Origin: Nocardioides sp.
GTDB taxonomy: Bacteria > Actinomycetota > Actinomycetes > Propionibacteriales > Nocardioidaceae
DNA length: 19,366 nt
Assembly (NCBI GenBank): GCA_021166815.1
Contig: JAJPEO010000264.1
Span: forward strand, 1 to 19,366
Direction: 5' to 3'
Part shown: positions 1 through 6,185 of the stretch, piece by piece
Layout: every line of letters starts with the position of its first letter
Numbering within the stretch: position 1 is the first letter of the stretch
Translations under genes and position numbers: made by a program
The notes under the pieces: generated by a model
What the model saw: only the letters and a program-made list of their open reading frames with translations
Database searches by the model: none
What the model was told of the DNA's origin: nothing

Positions 1-51
1 GTCAAGGACGTCGCCGGTGACGCCTGGGACGCCGTCAGCTTCTGGGACTGA
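1..51 (+). CDS. C-terminal end of an upstream gene (partial)
   Basis: Frame 1 is open from the window edge and reads VKDVAGDAWDAVSFWD before a TGA at 49-51. Only 16 residues are visible, so no family can be assigned. The next likely start (GTG at 53) follows the stop by one base, which suggests the two genes are co-transcribed. It could be a chance open frame, but the tight abutment and typical high-GC codon use favour a real gene end. Confidence 0.5.
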   Translation, partial: VKDVAGDAWDAVSFWD

Positions 52-52
52 C

Positions 53-733
53 GTGGAGCCGCTCACGATCGCTGCCGGTCTCGGCGTCCTCGCCGTGGTC
101 GCGGGGCTCGCCGCCCTGGTCGCCTCGCGCGTCACCTCGCGCGACCTCGTCCTCGTCCACCACGACGGCGGCCTGGAGGTGCCGGGCTCGCGGCCCGTCG
201 CCGTCCTGCTCCTGGTGGCGCTGCTCGCCGCCGTGCTGTTCCCGGCACCCCTGCTGGTGGCCCTGGTGCTGGGCCGAGGTGACGTGGGCTCGACGACGAT
301 GGTCGCGGTCGCCCTGGCGGTCCCGCTGCTCGCGGCGCCGGTCCTGCTCGGGCTGGTGCGCGGGCGCTACCACCTCAACCGGCTCCGGCTGACCCCCGAC
401 GCCGTCGAGGTGCGCAGCTACCGCGCACCGACGGTGGTCCGCTGGGACGACCTCGCCGAGGTCGTCCGCACGAGCGGGTCGGGCGGCCGGTGGGTGCTGC
501 GCGCGACCTCGCCGGAGGCCGTACGCCGCCCTCGTGCGGGTTCGCTCGGCGAGCGCTCGGTGAACCCCGGCCTGGCGACCGACGTCGACCTGCAGACCGG
601 CCTGCTCAGGGGTGGGGAGCAGGTGGTCGGGCTGGTGCGCCACTTCCTGTCCCACCCGTCGGAGCGGGCCGAACTGGGAGCGCCGATGGATCAGTCGTCC
701 CTGGACGACATCACCGGCGGCAGGAACAGGTAG
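53..733 (+). CDS. Membrane protein with C-terminal PH-like domain
   Basis: The 226-aa product has three hydrophobic helices at about residues 4-24, 48-73 and 81-102. A soluble region follows (about 108-226) whose start, RLRLTPDAVEVRSY followed by a VVRWDDLAEV stretch, resembles the beta-strand pattern of bacterial PH-like domains in small actinobacterial membrane proteins. I chose GTG at 53 because it directly follows the upstream stop and places the first helix at the N-terminus. A GTG at 17 in the same frame would add 12 residues and overlap the upstream gene. No clear Shine-Dalgarno sequence is seen. The last 43 bp overlap the 3' end of the convergent small gene at 691-930. The function is unknown; the PH-like call rests on pattern only. 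Confidence 0.72.
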   Translation: MEPLTIAAGLGVLAVVAGLAALVASRVTSRDLVLVHHDGGLEVPGSRPVAVLLLVALLAAVLFPAPLLVALVLGRGDVGSTTMVAVALAVPLLAAPVLLGLVRGRYHLNRLRLTPDAVEVRSYRAPTVVRWDDLAEVVRTSGSGGRWVLRATSPEAVRRPRAGSLGERSVNPGLATDVDLQTGLLRGGEQVVGLVRHFLSHPSERAELGAPMDQSSLDDITGGRNR

Positions 734-930
734 AGGAAGAGCGTCAGCGCCACGGCCACGCCGATGAGGTAGCTGCTCGTCGCGTAGCGACCGGAGAGCG
801 CGGTCATCATGGCGCCGAGCGTGGCGAGCACGACGATCGCGATGCCGAGGGTGCCGTACGTGCCGAAGCCGATCCGCTTCCACTCCGCGCGCCGCTCGGC
901 CAGGGTCAGCCGTCTGCTCCGTGAGGTCAT
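691..930 (-). CDS. Small two-helix membrane protein, unknown function
   Basis: The 79-aa protein has a basic N-terminus (SRSRRLTLAERRAEWKRIGF) and two hydrophobic helices at about 24-45 and 53-72, ending in a short acidic tail. The family is not recognised. The start at 930 is supported by a TAGGCT hexamer exactly 6 nt upstream, which implies a leaderless transcript. The TAG of that hexamer is also the stop codon of the upstream gene (940-1551), which lies on the same strand. The 3' end overlaps the convergent PH-like gene by 43 bp. Confidence 0.7.
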   Translation of the reverse strand: MTSRSRRLTLAERRAEWKRIGFGTYGTLGIAIVVLATLGAMMTALSGRYATSSYLIGVAVALTLFLYLFLPPVMSSRDD

Positions 931-942
931 GCGCAGAGCCTA
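931..942 (-). promoter_or_regulatory. Candidate leaderless promoter (-10) for the 79-aa gene
   Basis: On the minus strand TAGGCT (942-937) is followed by CTGCGC and then ATG at 930. The spacing of 6 nt matches four other genes in the window, so the transcript would start at the A of ATG. No convincing -35 is present. The first three bases are the stop codon of the preceding gene. Confidence 0.45.
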
Positions 943-1551
943 GGGGGCCTCGTGCAGACGCCGGGGCTCGCGCCCGGTGAGCAGCAGGAAGAGCCCCTCC
1001 ATGGTGTCCTCGACCAGGGGGCCCTCTCCGTGGGACCAGTCGTGGTCGGTGGCGACGAGGCGGTGGCCCCGCCACGGGAGCTGGCGGAACACCTTGCTGT
1101 TGCGGCCGGTGCCGTACGCGATCACCCGGTCGGCCGACTCCGCCAGGGCGTCGCGCGGGTGGTCTGCCTCGATGCCGAGGGGGATCGTGATGTCGTAGGT
1201 GTGGGCGAGGACGTCGAGCAGGGCCTCGCGGCTGCCCAGCCCCGGCATCGTGCGTCGGTCGCCGACCAGCGAGCGGATGCGGCCGATGATCTCGTCGGTG
1301 TCGAGGCGTCGGCCCAGCCCGATCGCTCCCTCCCGGATGACCCTGTTGGTGCTGCCGGCGTGGCGCAATGCCAGTCCCAGGAGCCGGGGGGTCGAGAGGG
1401 TCAGCATCGTGAGGTGGGCTGCGACGTCCCTGACCGTCCAGGCGTCGCACAGCGACTGCGTCGCCAGCTCCGCGGGCGTCATGGCGGCCAGCAGGTCGGC
1501 GACCTGGCTGCGCTGCCGGTCGATCACCGACCAGACCTCGGTCTCGTCCAT
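940..1551 (-). CDS. Maleylpyruvate isomerase-family (DinB-fold) mycothiol-dependent-type enzyme
   Basis: The 203-aa protein has the N-terminal layout of the MDMPI/DinB-like four-helix bundle: a helix with repeated Q/L/A, then CDAWTVRDVAAHL (residues 35-47), in which His46 is the expected first metal ligand. Further His residues in VLAHTYDI and ATDHDWSHG lie in the expected later positions. Known members are metal-dependent thiol transferases or isomerases that use mycothiol; the substrate cannot be told here. The ATG at 1551 has a good Shine-Dalgarno (GGGAGG, ending 5 nt upstream). The gene is divergent from the MarR gene, and a perfect palindrome fills the shared promoter, so it is probably the MarR target. 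A detoxification role fits that pairing but is an inference. Confidence 0.8.
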   Translation of the reverse strand: MDETEVWSVIDRQRSQVADLLAAMTPAELATQSLCDAWTVRDVAAHLTMLTLSTPRLLGLALRHAGSTNRVIREGAIGLGRRLDTDEIIGRIRSLVGDRRTMPGLGSREALLDVLAHTYDITIPLGIEADHPRDALAESADRVIAYGTGRNSKVFRQLPWRGHRLVATDHDWSHGEGPLVEDTMEGLFLLLTGREPRRLHEAP

Positions 1552-1567
1552 GGGAGCCTCCCGTCAG

Positions 1568-1592
1568 AGATAGTACGTAAAGCGTACTATCT
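1568..1592. promoter_or_regulatory. Palindromic operator in the divergent MarR promoter
   Basis: Perfect inverted repeat: AGATAGTACG (1568-1577), centre TAAAG, CGTACTATCT (1583-1592). Each arm holds TACTAT, a -10-like hexamer, on opposite strands. The rightward one (1585-1590) lies exactly 6 nt before the MarR ATG at 1597. A dimeric MarR bound here would cover both -10 elements and silence both genes, as is usual for autoregulated MarR pairs. Confidence 0.85.
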
Positions 1593-1596
1593 TCCC

Positions 1597-2040
1597 ATGG
1601 TCGACGACACCCCCCGAGAGCTGCCCACCGGTCTGCTGATGTTCCTGGCCCACCGGTGGGCCGAGGACCGCGTCTTCGAGGCGCTCGCGGCCTCCGGTCA
1701 CGGGGCGATCACCCGCTCCCAGGGCCGCCTCCTCGCCGGGCTCGACCCCGAGGGCTCCCGGTTGACCACGCTCGCCGAGAGGGCCCGGGTCTCCAAGCAG
1801 ACCGCACTGGCGCTCGTCGACCGCCTCGTCGAGGCGGGCTACGTCGTCCGCGTGCCCGACCCGGCCGACGGACGGGCCAGGCTGGTGCGCCTCACTGCCC
1901 TCGGCGAGTCGCTCCTGCCGCATGCCCGTGCCGCGGAGGAGCAGGTGGAGGCTGCGTGGGAGCAGGCCCTCGGGGTCGAGGCGATGGCGGCGCTGCGCGA
2001 GGCCCTGGAGCGCCTGCGCCCCGTGGTGGACACCGGCTGA
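1597..2040 (+). CDS. MarR-family transcriptional regulator
   Basis: The 147-aa product has the standard MarR layout: an N-terminal dimerisation helix (about 10-35), a winged helix-turn-helix with LTTLAERARVSKQTALALVDRLVEAGYV (about 56-83), the wing motif DPADGRARLVRLT (88-100), and a C-terminal helix pair. MarR dimers repress until a ligand or oxidant releases them from palindromic DNA. ATG at 1597 is favoured because it begins right after the palindrome with TACTAT 6 nt upstream and no Shine-Dalgarno, so the mRNA is probably leaderless. The gene ends at 2040, directly against the stop codon of the convergent M14-type gene. The likely targets are itself and the divergent DinB-fold enzyme. Confidence 0.9.
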   Translation: MVDDTPRELPTGLLMFLAHRWAEDRVFEALAASGHGAITRSQGRLLAGLDPEGSRLTTLAERARVSKQTALALVDRLVEAGYVVRVPDPADGRARLVRLTALGESLLPHARAAEEQVEAAWEQALGVEAMAALREALERLRPVVDTG

Positions 2041-2988
2041 TCAGGCCGCGATGTGGACCAGGGCGTCGCCCGGGTTGACCACCGCCGCCTCGGTGCGACC
2101 GATGACGATCCCGTCGCGGTTGGCGTACACCGCGTTGAGGGTGCGGCCGTTGGAGTCGAACAGGGTGCCGAGCCGCTCGCCCTTGGTGACGTGCTGGCCG
2201 AGGTGGGCGTCGAGGTGCAGGATGCCGGTCCGGCGCGACCGCACCCAGCCGCTCGTGCGGCACTCGCGCGTCGGCTCGGGCTCGGGTCCCGCGACGGGGT
2301 CCGTCATGCCGAGGGCCGCCAGCACGCGGCGTACGCCGGCCACGCCCGCATCGACGGCGTAGTCGTCGAAGCGCAGGGGCTCGCCCGCCTCGTAGAGCAG
2401 CACCCGGGCCCCGGCGTCGCGGGCCGCCTGGCGCAACGACCCGTCCCGGAGGCCCGCGTGGAGCATGACGGGGGCGGCGAACGCCTCGGCGAGCGCCCGC
2501 GTCTGCGGGTCGTCGAGGTCGGCACGGACCTGGGGCAGGTTGCTGCGGCGATCGGCGCCGGTGTGCAGGTCGATCCCGACCTCGCACTTGGCGACCACCT
2601 CGTCCATGAACAGCCGCGCGATGCGTCCGGCCAGCGACCCGCGGCTCGAGCCGGGGAAGGAGCGGTTGAGGTCGCGACGGTCGGGCAGGTAGCGGTCGCC
2701 GGTCATGAAGCCGAGCACGTTGACGATGGGTACGGCCACCAACGTCCCGCGGAACGTCTTGGGGTCCAGGCCCGCCATGACCTGCCGGATCACCTCGACG
2801 CCGACGACCTCGTCGCCGTGGATCGCCGCGTCGAGCCAGATCGTGGGCCCGTCCTCGCGGCCGTGGCACACGCGCACCGGCAGCGACACGTCGGCACCGG
2901 TCACCAGGCGGGTGATGGGCAGCTCCAGGGAGCGGCCCGAGCCGGGGCGGACGCGGACGGAGCCGATGGCGAAGGACTCGCGGGCCAT
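2041..2988 (-). CDS. M14-type succinylglutamate desuccinylase/aspartoacylase family protein
   Basis: This is a 315-aa zinc amidohydrolase of the AstE/AspA branch. HGDE at 57-60 supplies zinc ligands His57 and Glu60, DLHTG at 140-144 supplies His142, and LYEAGE around Glu200 is the likely catalytic glutamate. DRRDLNRSFPG (103-113) is the conserved substrate loop. The C-terminal part (about 240-315) has the beta-rich, biotinyl-like fold pattern often seen in this family. Family members hydrolyse N-acyl amino acids or related amide bonds. The ATG overlaps the stop of the upstream RimB-like gene by one base (TGATG), indicating translational coupling. With the divergent RimK-type ligase, it may remove or process what the ligase adds. 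The substrate is unknown. Confidence 0.88.
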   Translation of the reverse strand: MARESFAIGSVRVRPGSGRSLELPITRLVTGADVSLPVRVCHGREDGPTIWLDAAIHGDEVVGVEVIRQVMAGLDPKTFRGTLVAVPIVNVLGFMTGDRYLPDRRDLNRSFPGSSRGSLAGRIARLFMDEVVAKCEVGIDLHTGADRRSNLPQVRADLDDPQTRALAEAFAAPVMLHAGLRDGSLRQAARDAGARVLLYEAGEPLRFDDYAVDAGVAGVRRVLAALGMTDPVAGPEPEPTRECRTSGWVRSRRTGILHLDAHLGQHVTKGERLGTLFDSNGRTLNAVYANRDGIVIGRTEAAVVNPGDALVHIAA

Positions 2989-3461
2989 CAGTGCCCCCAG
3001 TTCTTGCGGCGCACCGCGCGCCGGGGGCGACCGCCGAGGTAGGAGCGGGCCGAGTCGACGAGGAACCCGCGGGACAGCGCCTCGCGGCCGATCAGCATGC
3101 GGAAGCCCATCTCGTCACGGTTGCTCAGCGTCATCACCGTCGTGATCGTGCGCCCGGCGAGGACCACGTCGAGCGCGACGGCCCAGCGCTCCTCGACCTG
3201 GCCGTTGCTGCTGCGCACCTCGCGCCGGTCGAGCACGGGCAGCTCCAGCACGGCGACGTCGTCGTGGCTGCGCTGCCACGGGTGGATCGAGAAGCGCACC
3301 CACTCGGCGCCGTCTCGCTCGAAGGGCTCCAGGTCGAAGGCGTGGATCGACGAGGAGCGGGCGCCGGTGTCGATCTTGGCCTTGATCGCCGTCACGCCGG
3401 CCTGGGGCAGCGAGACCCACTCCCGCCATCCGACGACGGTGGGCTCGACTGCGGAGGACAC
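2988..3461 (-). CDS. RimB-like ATP-dependent zinc protease family protein (PF05618 type)
   Basis: The 157-aa protein carries KIDTGARSSSIHA (about 28-41), the hallmark DTGA motif of the retropepsin-fold family annotated as putative ATP-dependent zinc proteases (RimB). Matching later motifs are the WAVALDVVLAG stretch, SNRDEMGFRMLIGREAL and a C-terminal VDSARSYLGG. RimB is known in Pseudomonas as a partner of RimK that trims glutamate tails from ribosomal protein S6. I chose GTG at 3461, where CAAGAT lies exactly 6 nt upstream. A longer version from 3524 would run into the divergent ligase gene and adds residues unlike the family. The gene is coupled to the downstream M14-type gene. Confidence 0.85.
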   Translation of the reverse strand: MSSAVEPTVVGWREWVSLPQAGVTAIKAKIDTGARSSSIHAFDLEPFERDGAEWVRFSIHPWQRSHDDVAVLELPVLDRREVRSSNGQVEERWAVALDVVLAGRTITTVMTLSNRDEMGFRMLIGREALSRGFLVDSARSYLGGRPRRAVRRKNWGH

Positions 3462-3510
3462 CGGGTCATCTTGACAGGTCGGAGGTGGGGCCGTGCTTGT
3501 ATGTCCGACT
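3462..3510. promoter_or_regulatory. Overlapping divergent promoters of the RimB-like and RimK-type genes
   Basis: Only 49 bp separate the two GTG starts. Leftward, CAAGAT (3473-3468) sits 6 nt before GTG 3461. Rightward, an exact TTGACA (3471-3476) is a candidate -35 for the ligase, but the best -10-like hexamers (TTGTAT 3497-3502, TATGTC 3500-3505) give spacers of 20 nt or more. The leftward -10 and rightward -35 share three bases, so the promoters may exclude each other. A weak purine stretch (GGAGGTGGGG, 3481-3490) is too far from 3511 to be a normal ribosome binding site. Confidence 0.35.
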
Positions 3511-4701
3511 GTGAAGCTCGCCATCCTCTCCCGGGCACCGCGGTCCTACAGCACCCAGCGCCTGCGCACCGCCGCGCTGGACCGGGGGCACCAGGTCAAG
3601 GTCCTCAACACCCTGCGCTTCGGCATCGACCTGTCCGCCGACGCGCCGGACCTGCTGTTCCGCGGGCGGCAGCTGTCGACGTACGACGCGATCCTGCCGC
3701 GCATCGGCAACTCGATCACCTACTTCGGCACCGCCGTGGTGCGGCAGTTCGAGCAGATGGACGTCTACACGCCCAACACCTCCTACGGCATCTCCAACTC
3801 GCGCGACAAGCTGCGCGCCACCCAGATCCTCAGCCGCCACCAGATCGGCATGCCGGCCACCGCGTTCGTGCGGGACCGCGCCGACGTGGTGCCCGCGATC
3901 GAGCGGGTCGGCGGGGCCCCGGTCGTCATCAAGCTCTTGGAGGGCACCCAGGGCATCGGCGTGATCCTCGCCCCCACGGTCAAGGTCGCCGAGGCCATCG
4001 TGGAGACCCTGCACAGCACCCGCCAGAACGTGCTGATCCAGCGCTTCGTCAAGGAGAGCAAGGGCCGCGACATCCGTGCCCTCGTCGTGGGCGACCGCGT
4101 CGTCGCGGCCATGCGCCGCGTGGCCCAGGGCGACGAGTTCCGCTCCAACGTCCACCGCGGTGGCATCGCCGAGCCGGTGGACCTCGACCCGGAGTTCGAA
4201 CGGGTGGCCGTACGCTCCGCCCAGATCATGGGCCTGCGCGTCGCCGGCGTCGACATGCTCGAGGGACGCCACGGGCCGCTGGTGATGGAGGTCAACTCCT
4301 CGCCCGGCCTGGAGGGCATCGAGACCGCCACCAAGCTCGACGTCGCGGGCGCGATCATCGACTACATCGACAACCAGGTCGCGTTCCCCGAGATCGACGT
4401 ACGACAGCGCCTGACCGTGTCGACGGGCTACGGCGTCGCCGAGGTCGTGGTGCACGCCGGCTCCGACATGGTCGGCAAGAAGCTCGGCGACTCCGGCCTC
4501 GACGACCGCGACATCAACGTGCTCGCCCTGCACCGCGGCACCCAGGTCATCCCGAACCCCCGCAACAAGACCGTGCTGGAGGGGGAGGACCGGCTGCTGT
4601 GCTTCGGCAAGCTCGAGGAGATGCGATCGATGATCCCCGACCGCAAGCAGCGGCGGGTCAAGCGCCTGATGAAGAAGCACCTCCCCTCGTCGACGGGCTG
4701 A
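3511..4701 (+). CDS. RimK-family ATP-grasp ligase with C-terminal TrkA-C (RCK_C) domain
   Basis: The product is 396 aa, about 95 longer than E. coli RimK. The N-terminal pre-ATP-grasp region begins VKLAILSRAPRSYSTQRL, the standard RimK opening. The ATP-grasp domain spans about 98-290: VVIKLLEGTQGIGV holds the ATP-binding Lys141, and GVDML (Asp248) and MEVNSSPG (Glu260, Asn262) are the metal ligands. Residues about 303-370 (TGYGVAEVVVHAGSDMVGKKL through DRLLCFGKLEEM) match the RCK_C fold that binds ligands in TrkA-type potassium gates. A basic tail follows (RKQRRVKRLMKKH). RimK enzymes add glutamate to a C-terminus or make poly-glutamate; the substrate here is unknown. GTG at 3511 matches the family start; a GTG at 3493 would add six residues. 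Confidence 0.9.
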   Translation: MKLAILSRAPRSYSTQRLRTAALDRGHQVKVLNTLRFGIDLSADAPDLLFRGRQLSTYDAILPRIGNSITYFGTAVVRQFEQMDVYTPNTSYGISNSRDKLRATQILSRHQIGMPATAFVRDRADVVPAIERVGGAPVVIKLLEGTQGIGVILAPTVKVAEAIVETLHSTRQNVLIQRFVKESKGRDIRALVVGDRVVAAMRRVAQGDEFRSNVHRGGIAEPVDLDPEFERVAVRSAQIMGLRVAGVDMLEGRHGPLVMEVNSSPGLEGIETATKLDVAGAIIDYIDNQVAFPEIDVRQRLTVSTGYGVAEVVVHAGSDMVGKKLGDSGLDDRDINVLALHRGTQVIPNPRNKTVLEGEDRLLCFGKLEEMRSMIPDRKQRRVKRLMKKHLPSSTG

Positions 4702-4706
4702 GCCGT

Positions 4707-4722
4707 TCACCCCGGGGGGTGA
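4707..4722. repeat. Short perfect inverted repeat downstream of the RimK-type gene
   Basis: TCACCCC (4707-4713) and GGGGTGA (4716-4722) are separated by GG. The loop is too small for a stable full hairpin, so it is more like a protein-binding palindrome, or a weak terminator with a shortened stem. It lies 5 nt after the RimK-type stop codon and about 75 nt before the LuxR start. Confidence 0.3.
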
Positions 4723-4784
4723 GATGTGGACGGCATCCCTGCGCGGCGAGCGTCTGATTTCCCCGGCCTTACGGGTGTGGCGAC

Positions 4785-4797
4785 TACTCTCCAGTGG
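4785..4797 (+). promoter_or_regulatory. Candidate leaderless promoter (-10) of the LuxR-type gene
   Basis: TACTCT (4785-4790) is followed by CCAGTG and the GTG at 4797, the same 6-nt spacing as for the MarR, CsoR and winged-helix genes. No Shine-Dalgarno is present. No clear -35 was found 16-18 nt upstream. Confidence 0.45.
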
Positions 4798-5414
4798 TGC
4801 CCCCCCTTTCTTCTCCCTCGGTCTTCGACGACGGCCCGGTTCGTGTGGCCCTCGTCCACGACTCGCGCGTGGTCCACGCCGGACTGCGCCACATGCTCGC
4901 TCCCTACAGCCACCGCGTGATGGTTCTGCAGGGCAAGGACTCCGTCAAGGTCGCCCAGGCCCACCTCGTGCTGCACGGTGACGTGCGCCCCGAGCAGTTC
5001 ACCCGGCTCACCCCCTCGACCATGGAGGTCCTCTACACCTCGTGGCCGCGCCCGGACATCGTCCAGGCCGCGGTCAAGCGTGGCGCCGCGGGCGTGGCCA
5101 TCAAGGACTGGACCGGCTACCAGCTCGTCTCCGCCATCGAGCGCTCGGTCGTGGGGTCCGGGGCCGGCACCCTGGCCGAGCCCGGGGCCGAGCCGCCGGG
5201 AGCCTCGCTGAGCCCTCGCGAGCGCGAGCTGCTCACGCTGGTCGCCCAGGGCCACAGCAACGAGGAGGTCGCCGAGATGATGTCGGTGAGCGTCAACTCG
5301 GTGAAGTCCTACATCCGCTCCGCCTACCGCAAGATCGGCGTCACGCGACGCACCCAGGCGGTGCTGTGGGCCCTCGACCACGACCTCGACCAGATCGGCG
5401 CCGCGTCCGCCTGA
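4797..5414 (+). CDS. LuxR-family regulator with degenerate receiver domain
   Basis: The 205-aa protein has a NarL/LuxR helix-turn-helix at about 138-195: LSPRERELLTLVAQGHSNEEVAEMM, then SVNSVKSYIRSAYRKIGVTRR. The N-terminal half (15-120) is a receiver-like domain: VRVALVHDSRVVHAGLRHML opens it, Thr81 and Lys103 (GVAIKD) sit at the conserved switch positions, and GAAG precedes the Lys. The phosphoacceptor position aligns to Gly61 (LVLHGD), with an Asp one place later, and the central loop is short, so normal phosphorylation is doubtful. No histidine kinase gene is adjacent. GTG 4797 is preferred for its leaderless context; GTG 4794 is in the same frame. Two membrane-protein genes follow after 13 bp. 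Confidence 0.87.
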   Translation: MPPLSSPSVFDDGPVRVALVHDSRVVHAGLRHMLAPYSHRVMVLQGKDSVKVAQAHLVLHGDVRPEQFTRLTPSTMEVLYTSWPRPDIVQAAVKRGAAGVAIKDWTGYQLVSAIERSVVGSGAGTLAEPGAEPPGASLSPRERELLTLVAQGHSNEEVAEMMSVSVNSVKSYIRSAYRKIGVTRRTQAVLWALDHDLDQIGAASA

Positions 5415-5427
5415 CACAATTCCCGGC

Positions 5428-5793
5428 ATGATCGCCACGCTGTCGACCGCCGTCATCGTCGTGGCGCTGGTGTTCTCCGCGGTGGTCCTGGTCTACGTCG
5501 CGCTTGCCCGGGACCCCGACTGGGGCCTGTTGGCCGCGGCCGTCCTCCTCGAGGTCGGCACGCTGGTGCTCGTGGTCGCCGCGGCCGTGGTGCTCGCCCG
5601 GGGTGACCACCAGCTCGCCGCGATCGACGCCACGACCTACTTCGGCTACCTCGCCACGGCGTTGTGCGCGCCCCCGCTCGGGTTCCTCTGGGCACTGTCC
5701 GAGCGCAGTCGTGCCGCCACCGCCGTGCTGGCCGCGGCCGGCGTGACCCACGCGTTCCTGGTGCTCCGCACGGTGCAGGTGTGGCAGGGATGA
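5428..5793 (+). CDS. Small membrane protein of unknown function (121 aa)
   Basis: Four hydrophobic segments are visible: about residues 3-27, 32-60, 70-88 and 96-115, with few charged residues between them. The family is not recognised. The ATG at 5428 follows the LuxR stop by 13 bp. CACAAT lies 7 nt before the ATG (a weak -10), so a separate leaderless transcript starting just behind the LuxR gene is possible. The stop overlaps the next start (ATGA at 5790-5793), so the two membrane proteins are translationally coupled and probably act together. Confidence 0.75.
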   Translation: MIATLSTAVIVVALVFSAVVLVYVALARDPDWGLLAAAVLLEVGTLVLVVAAAVVLARGDHQLAAIDATTYFGYLATALCAPPLGFLWALSERSRAATAVLAAAGVTHAFLVLRTVQVWQG

Positions 5794-6185
5794 CCTCCAC
5801 ACGCAGCGGCCCGGGACGGCTCCTGGTCGCCGTCTACGGCATCTTCGCGGTCGCCGCGACCGCCCGGTCCCTCGTCCAGCTCGGGTTCAAGGCCGACGAG
5901 GCGCCCCTCGCCTACGGCCTCTCGGCCGTGGCCGGGCTGGTCTACATCGCCGCCACGCTGGGCCTGGCCGAGGTCGGCCCCGCACCGCGGCGCCTCGCCT
6001 GGGCGGCGGTCGTGTTCGAGATGGCGGGCGTGCTGGTGGTCGGCACCCTGAGCGTCCTCGACCCGGCGCTCTTCCCGGACGAGACCGTGTGGTCGACGTA
6101 CGGCAAGGGCTACGGCTGGTTCCCGCTCGTGCTGCCCTTCGTCGGCGTGTGGTGGCTGCTCAGGACCCGGCCGCGCCAGGCGTGA
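5790..6185 (+). CDS. Small membrane protein of unknown function (131 aa)
   Basis: Four predicted helices: about 11-31 (LLVAVYGIFAVAATARSLVQL), 41-63, 70-91 and 111-127 (GWFPLVLPFVGVWWLL). A short hydrophilic loop with WSTYGKGYGW precedes the last helix. I recognise the general type as a conserved actinobacterial hypothetical membrane protein but know no function. The ATG at 5790 overlaps the upstream stop by 4 nt. The 3' end overlaps the convergent EcsC-family gene by 26 bp. Confidence 0.75.
   Translation: MTSTRSGPGRLLVAVYGIFAVAATARSLVQLGFKADEAPLAYGLSAVAGLVYIAATLGLAEVGPAPRRLAWAAVVFEMAGVLVVGTLSVLDPALFPDETVWSTYGKGYGWFPLVLPFVGVWWLLRTRPRQA

Noticed and set aside
3462..3524. Longer N-terminus for the RimB-like protein (start at 3524)
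   Set aside because: It would overlap the start of the divergent ligase, the extra residues do not resemble the family, and GTG 3461 has a -10-like hexamer at the right distance.
4707..4722. Terminator after the RimK-type gene
   Set aside because: The full palindrome leaves a 2-nt loop and there is no T-run; kept only as an inverted repeat of uncertain role.
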